A DNA stretch of 41,178 bases from assembly GCF_004359215.1 (NCBI RefSeq), contig NW_027152213.1:1181688-1222865 (forward strand), read 5' to 3'. Origin of the DNA: Bremia lactucae (lineage: Eukaryota > Oomycota > Peronosporomycetes > Peronosporales > Peronosporaceae). Under the pieces are notes generated by a model. That model worked only from the letters and a program-made list of their open reading frames with translations, searched no databases and had not been told where the DNA came from. How positions within the stretch are numbered: position 1 is the stretch's first letter; every line of letters starts with the position of its first letter. A program made the position numbers and the translations under genes. Positions 39,981 to 41,178 of this stretch are shown one piece after another.

Positions 39981-40581
39981 CACCCGCATCCATTAGTGCA
40001 GGCGGCGCCCGATAGGAGTGGCGATCTCGCCCAACTACTCGCGGCTGCCTTACCTTCGTCCGTTCAGTCACAGGCGTTAAACGCTGCTGAACGACGTATT
40101 GCGGATCTCGAGAGCCAAGTCTCACGACTGACCTCGGATCTCGTTGATGTCCGAGCGAAGGCTCGTCAGGGTTATGAGCGCCTGAAGACTCGCTTGGACC
40201 TTTTCGAACGGATAATGCTGAGGGAATCGCGTTACTCGCGTGACGTCTCTCGCTCTCCAAGTCCTGCTCGTGGTGGGAGGCATCGGTCCGATAGCTTTTC
40301 GCCTTCACCGTCCCCCTCACCCGAACGACGCTCGACTTACAGTCGGCGTCACCATCGGTCTCCTTAGACAAATGGGGATATGTGACCTCATTTAGCTCTA
40401 CATACCGTTTCAGACGACCCACGTAAAATACGGGGTGCGTCTTCATATACGGGGGAAGGGTGAGCCTTTAATTTAGGTCTCCAACCTCTTCTACCAGCGT
40501 AAAGGGCCCAATGAAACGCGGCAACAACTTCGTAGTACCTCTAGGTAGTACAATAACTGTTTTTTAGGTAGGGTAGCAGTA
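39790..40581 (-). pseudogene. Gypsy pol: integrase barrel, linker and chromodomain
   Basis: Contains LPRGTTKLLPRFIGPFTLV, a TAA where Tyr is expected (DLN-stop-RLTLPPY), MKTHPVFYVGRLKRY, a long hydrophilic linker open to 39898, the chromodomain start PPALMDAGGNQRCLVGRLLV, and in another frame its end SFDS-stop-ELIDTLRTDAPGLVADYE, the stop again standing at a normally invariant Trp. Assigned by order and motif. Confidence 0.7.
39996..40367 (+). other. Antisense coiled-coil plus RS-rich frame overlapping gypsy pol linker
   Basis: 123 codons on the plus strand (open a little further upstream), antisense to pol. It reads ALNAAERRIADLESQVSRLT, then GYERLKTRLDLFERIM, then an Arg/Ser tail with SRSPSPARGG and FSPSPSPSPERR, ending TAG at 40365-40367. 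Such coiled-coil-plus-RS tails are common in nucleic-acid-binding proteins. The minus strand is simultaneously open as the pol linker. Same relative place as the left element's antisense coiled coil. Confidence 0.5.
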
Positions 40582-41178
40582 CTAAATAGTACTTTCACCC
40601 ACTCTAAAGCGTTCATTGTTTTTGCGACCATTTCGGTCCGCATATTCTTTTTGCTTGTCCTGTGCGCTTGCCATTGCGTCACGGACTTTACGTGTGATGG
40701 CTAATCGCTCATCCACAAAGCGTTGAGCCTCGCTCACGCTTTTAGCATCAAACTCGCCTATGATACCGCCAAGAGGTCGGTCATAAGGCGTAGTTTTATT
40801 GACCACTGCTAAACTGGCAGGGTCACTAGGGCAAGTTTCTGTCTTTGAGATGATACCCTCATGGGTCATCGTCATATTGACGAAACTATGTCCCTCTTTC
40901 GCACCGAGCATAGTGAGGGGCCCTCCCCCACTAAGACTCGGGCTGCGCACAAACGAGACTGGCGTCCGAGGATGGCGCAGTCCGTTAATATAAAACGGTG
41001 TCTCACCCGTACTGGCGTGGACACTGTTATTTATAGCGAACTCCACAAAGGGCAATTGCTTGCTCCACTCTTTGGGAGTTGCTATAGTGCGTAAGACATC
41101 CGCCACGACCCGATTGGCACGTTCTGTTTGGCCATCGGTCTGGGGATGATCTGCGGTCGACATGTGGAGCTTGCTACC
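40582..41178 (-). pseudogene. Gypsy pol: integrase core C-terminal half
   Basis: Open from the window edge. It contains STADHPQTDGQTERANRVV with the catalytic Glu, FVEFAINNSVHASTGETPFY and GLRHPRTP, then a linker with RFVDERLAITRKVRDAMASA and RNGRKNNERFRVGE. The frame breaks near 40585 and resumes in another frame as the C-terminal barrel. Confidence 0.88.

Larger units (their letters stand above)
38797..41178 (-). mobile_element. Ty3/gypsy retrotransposon (chromovirus-type), 3' part, truncated by window end
   Basis: On the minus strand from the window edge: integrase core end, integrase C-terminal barrel, VGRLKRY motif, linker, chromodomain, then about 1 kb with antisense frames, polypurine tract and LTR. 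It has a few stops and a frameshift, so this copy is also decayed but less so than the left one. The two elements point toward each other across the window and share domain order, but differ in sequence. Confidence 0.88.

Overview
The window looks like nuclear DNA of a filamentous oomycete (Peronosporales/Phytophthora-like). The inference rests on compact genes with few or very short introns (56-92 bp, GT-AG), chromodomain-type Ty3/gypsy and MULE remnants, a secreted GH81 beta-1,3-glucanase, and tightly packed genes on both strands. There is no bacterial-style operon structure. Several apparent starts at TTG were replaced by downstream ATGs with good context.

Layout. 1-5960 is a transposon graveyard: a broken Ty3/gypsy pol (+), an adjoining antisense ORF, a degenerate FAR1/MULE transposase, and an AT-rich LTR-like stretch. 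6183-13716 holds importin-4 (+), GH81 glucanase (-) and the first third of ORC1 (+); it ends in a 634-base N gap. 14353-16517 is a well-preserved pogo/Tigger-type transposon flanked by TA. From 16518 the importin-4/GH81/ORC1 block is repeated at a constant offset of 10,335 bp with roughly 20 substitutions and no indel that I could see, this time with a complete ORC1. This reads best as two haplotypes placed in tandem by the assembler, with the transposon polymorphic between them, though a real recent duplication is not excluded.

25433-27415 is a histone cluster (H4 and H3 divergent, then H2B). Each gene has a short hairpin followed by ACCC just after its stop codon, resembling the animal histone mRNA stem-loop, and the two intergenic promoters share TGATTGGCGGA. 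Then come gamma-COP (nine exons, 27753-31150), a NO66/RIOX1-type JmjC ribosomal oxygenase (-), a small voltage-sensor-like membrane protein (six exons, one of 23 nt), a YIPF1/2-type Golgi membrane protein (-, five exons, one of 25 nt) and an atypical Hsp70 (-). From about 38383 to the end is a second Ty3/gypsy element on the minus strand: LTR, a G7 polypurine tract, chromodomain, integrase C-terminus and integrase core.

The host genes are mostly housekeeping. Importin-4/Kap123-type receptors carry histones H3/H4 and ribosomal proteins, ORC1 licenses replication origins, and NO66-type enzymes act on a ribosomal protein, so several neighbours serve chromatin or ribosome supply. Gamma-COP and YIPF are both early-secretory-pathway components. 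The most unusual signals are the histone 3' hairpins, the very dense perfect inverted repeats through the gypsy coding sequence, and both-strand-open overlapping frames at the end of pol in both gypsy elements.
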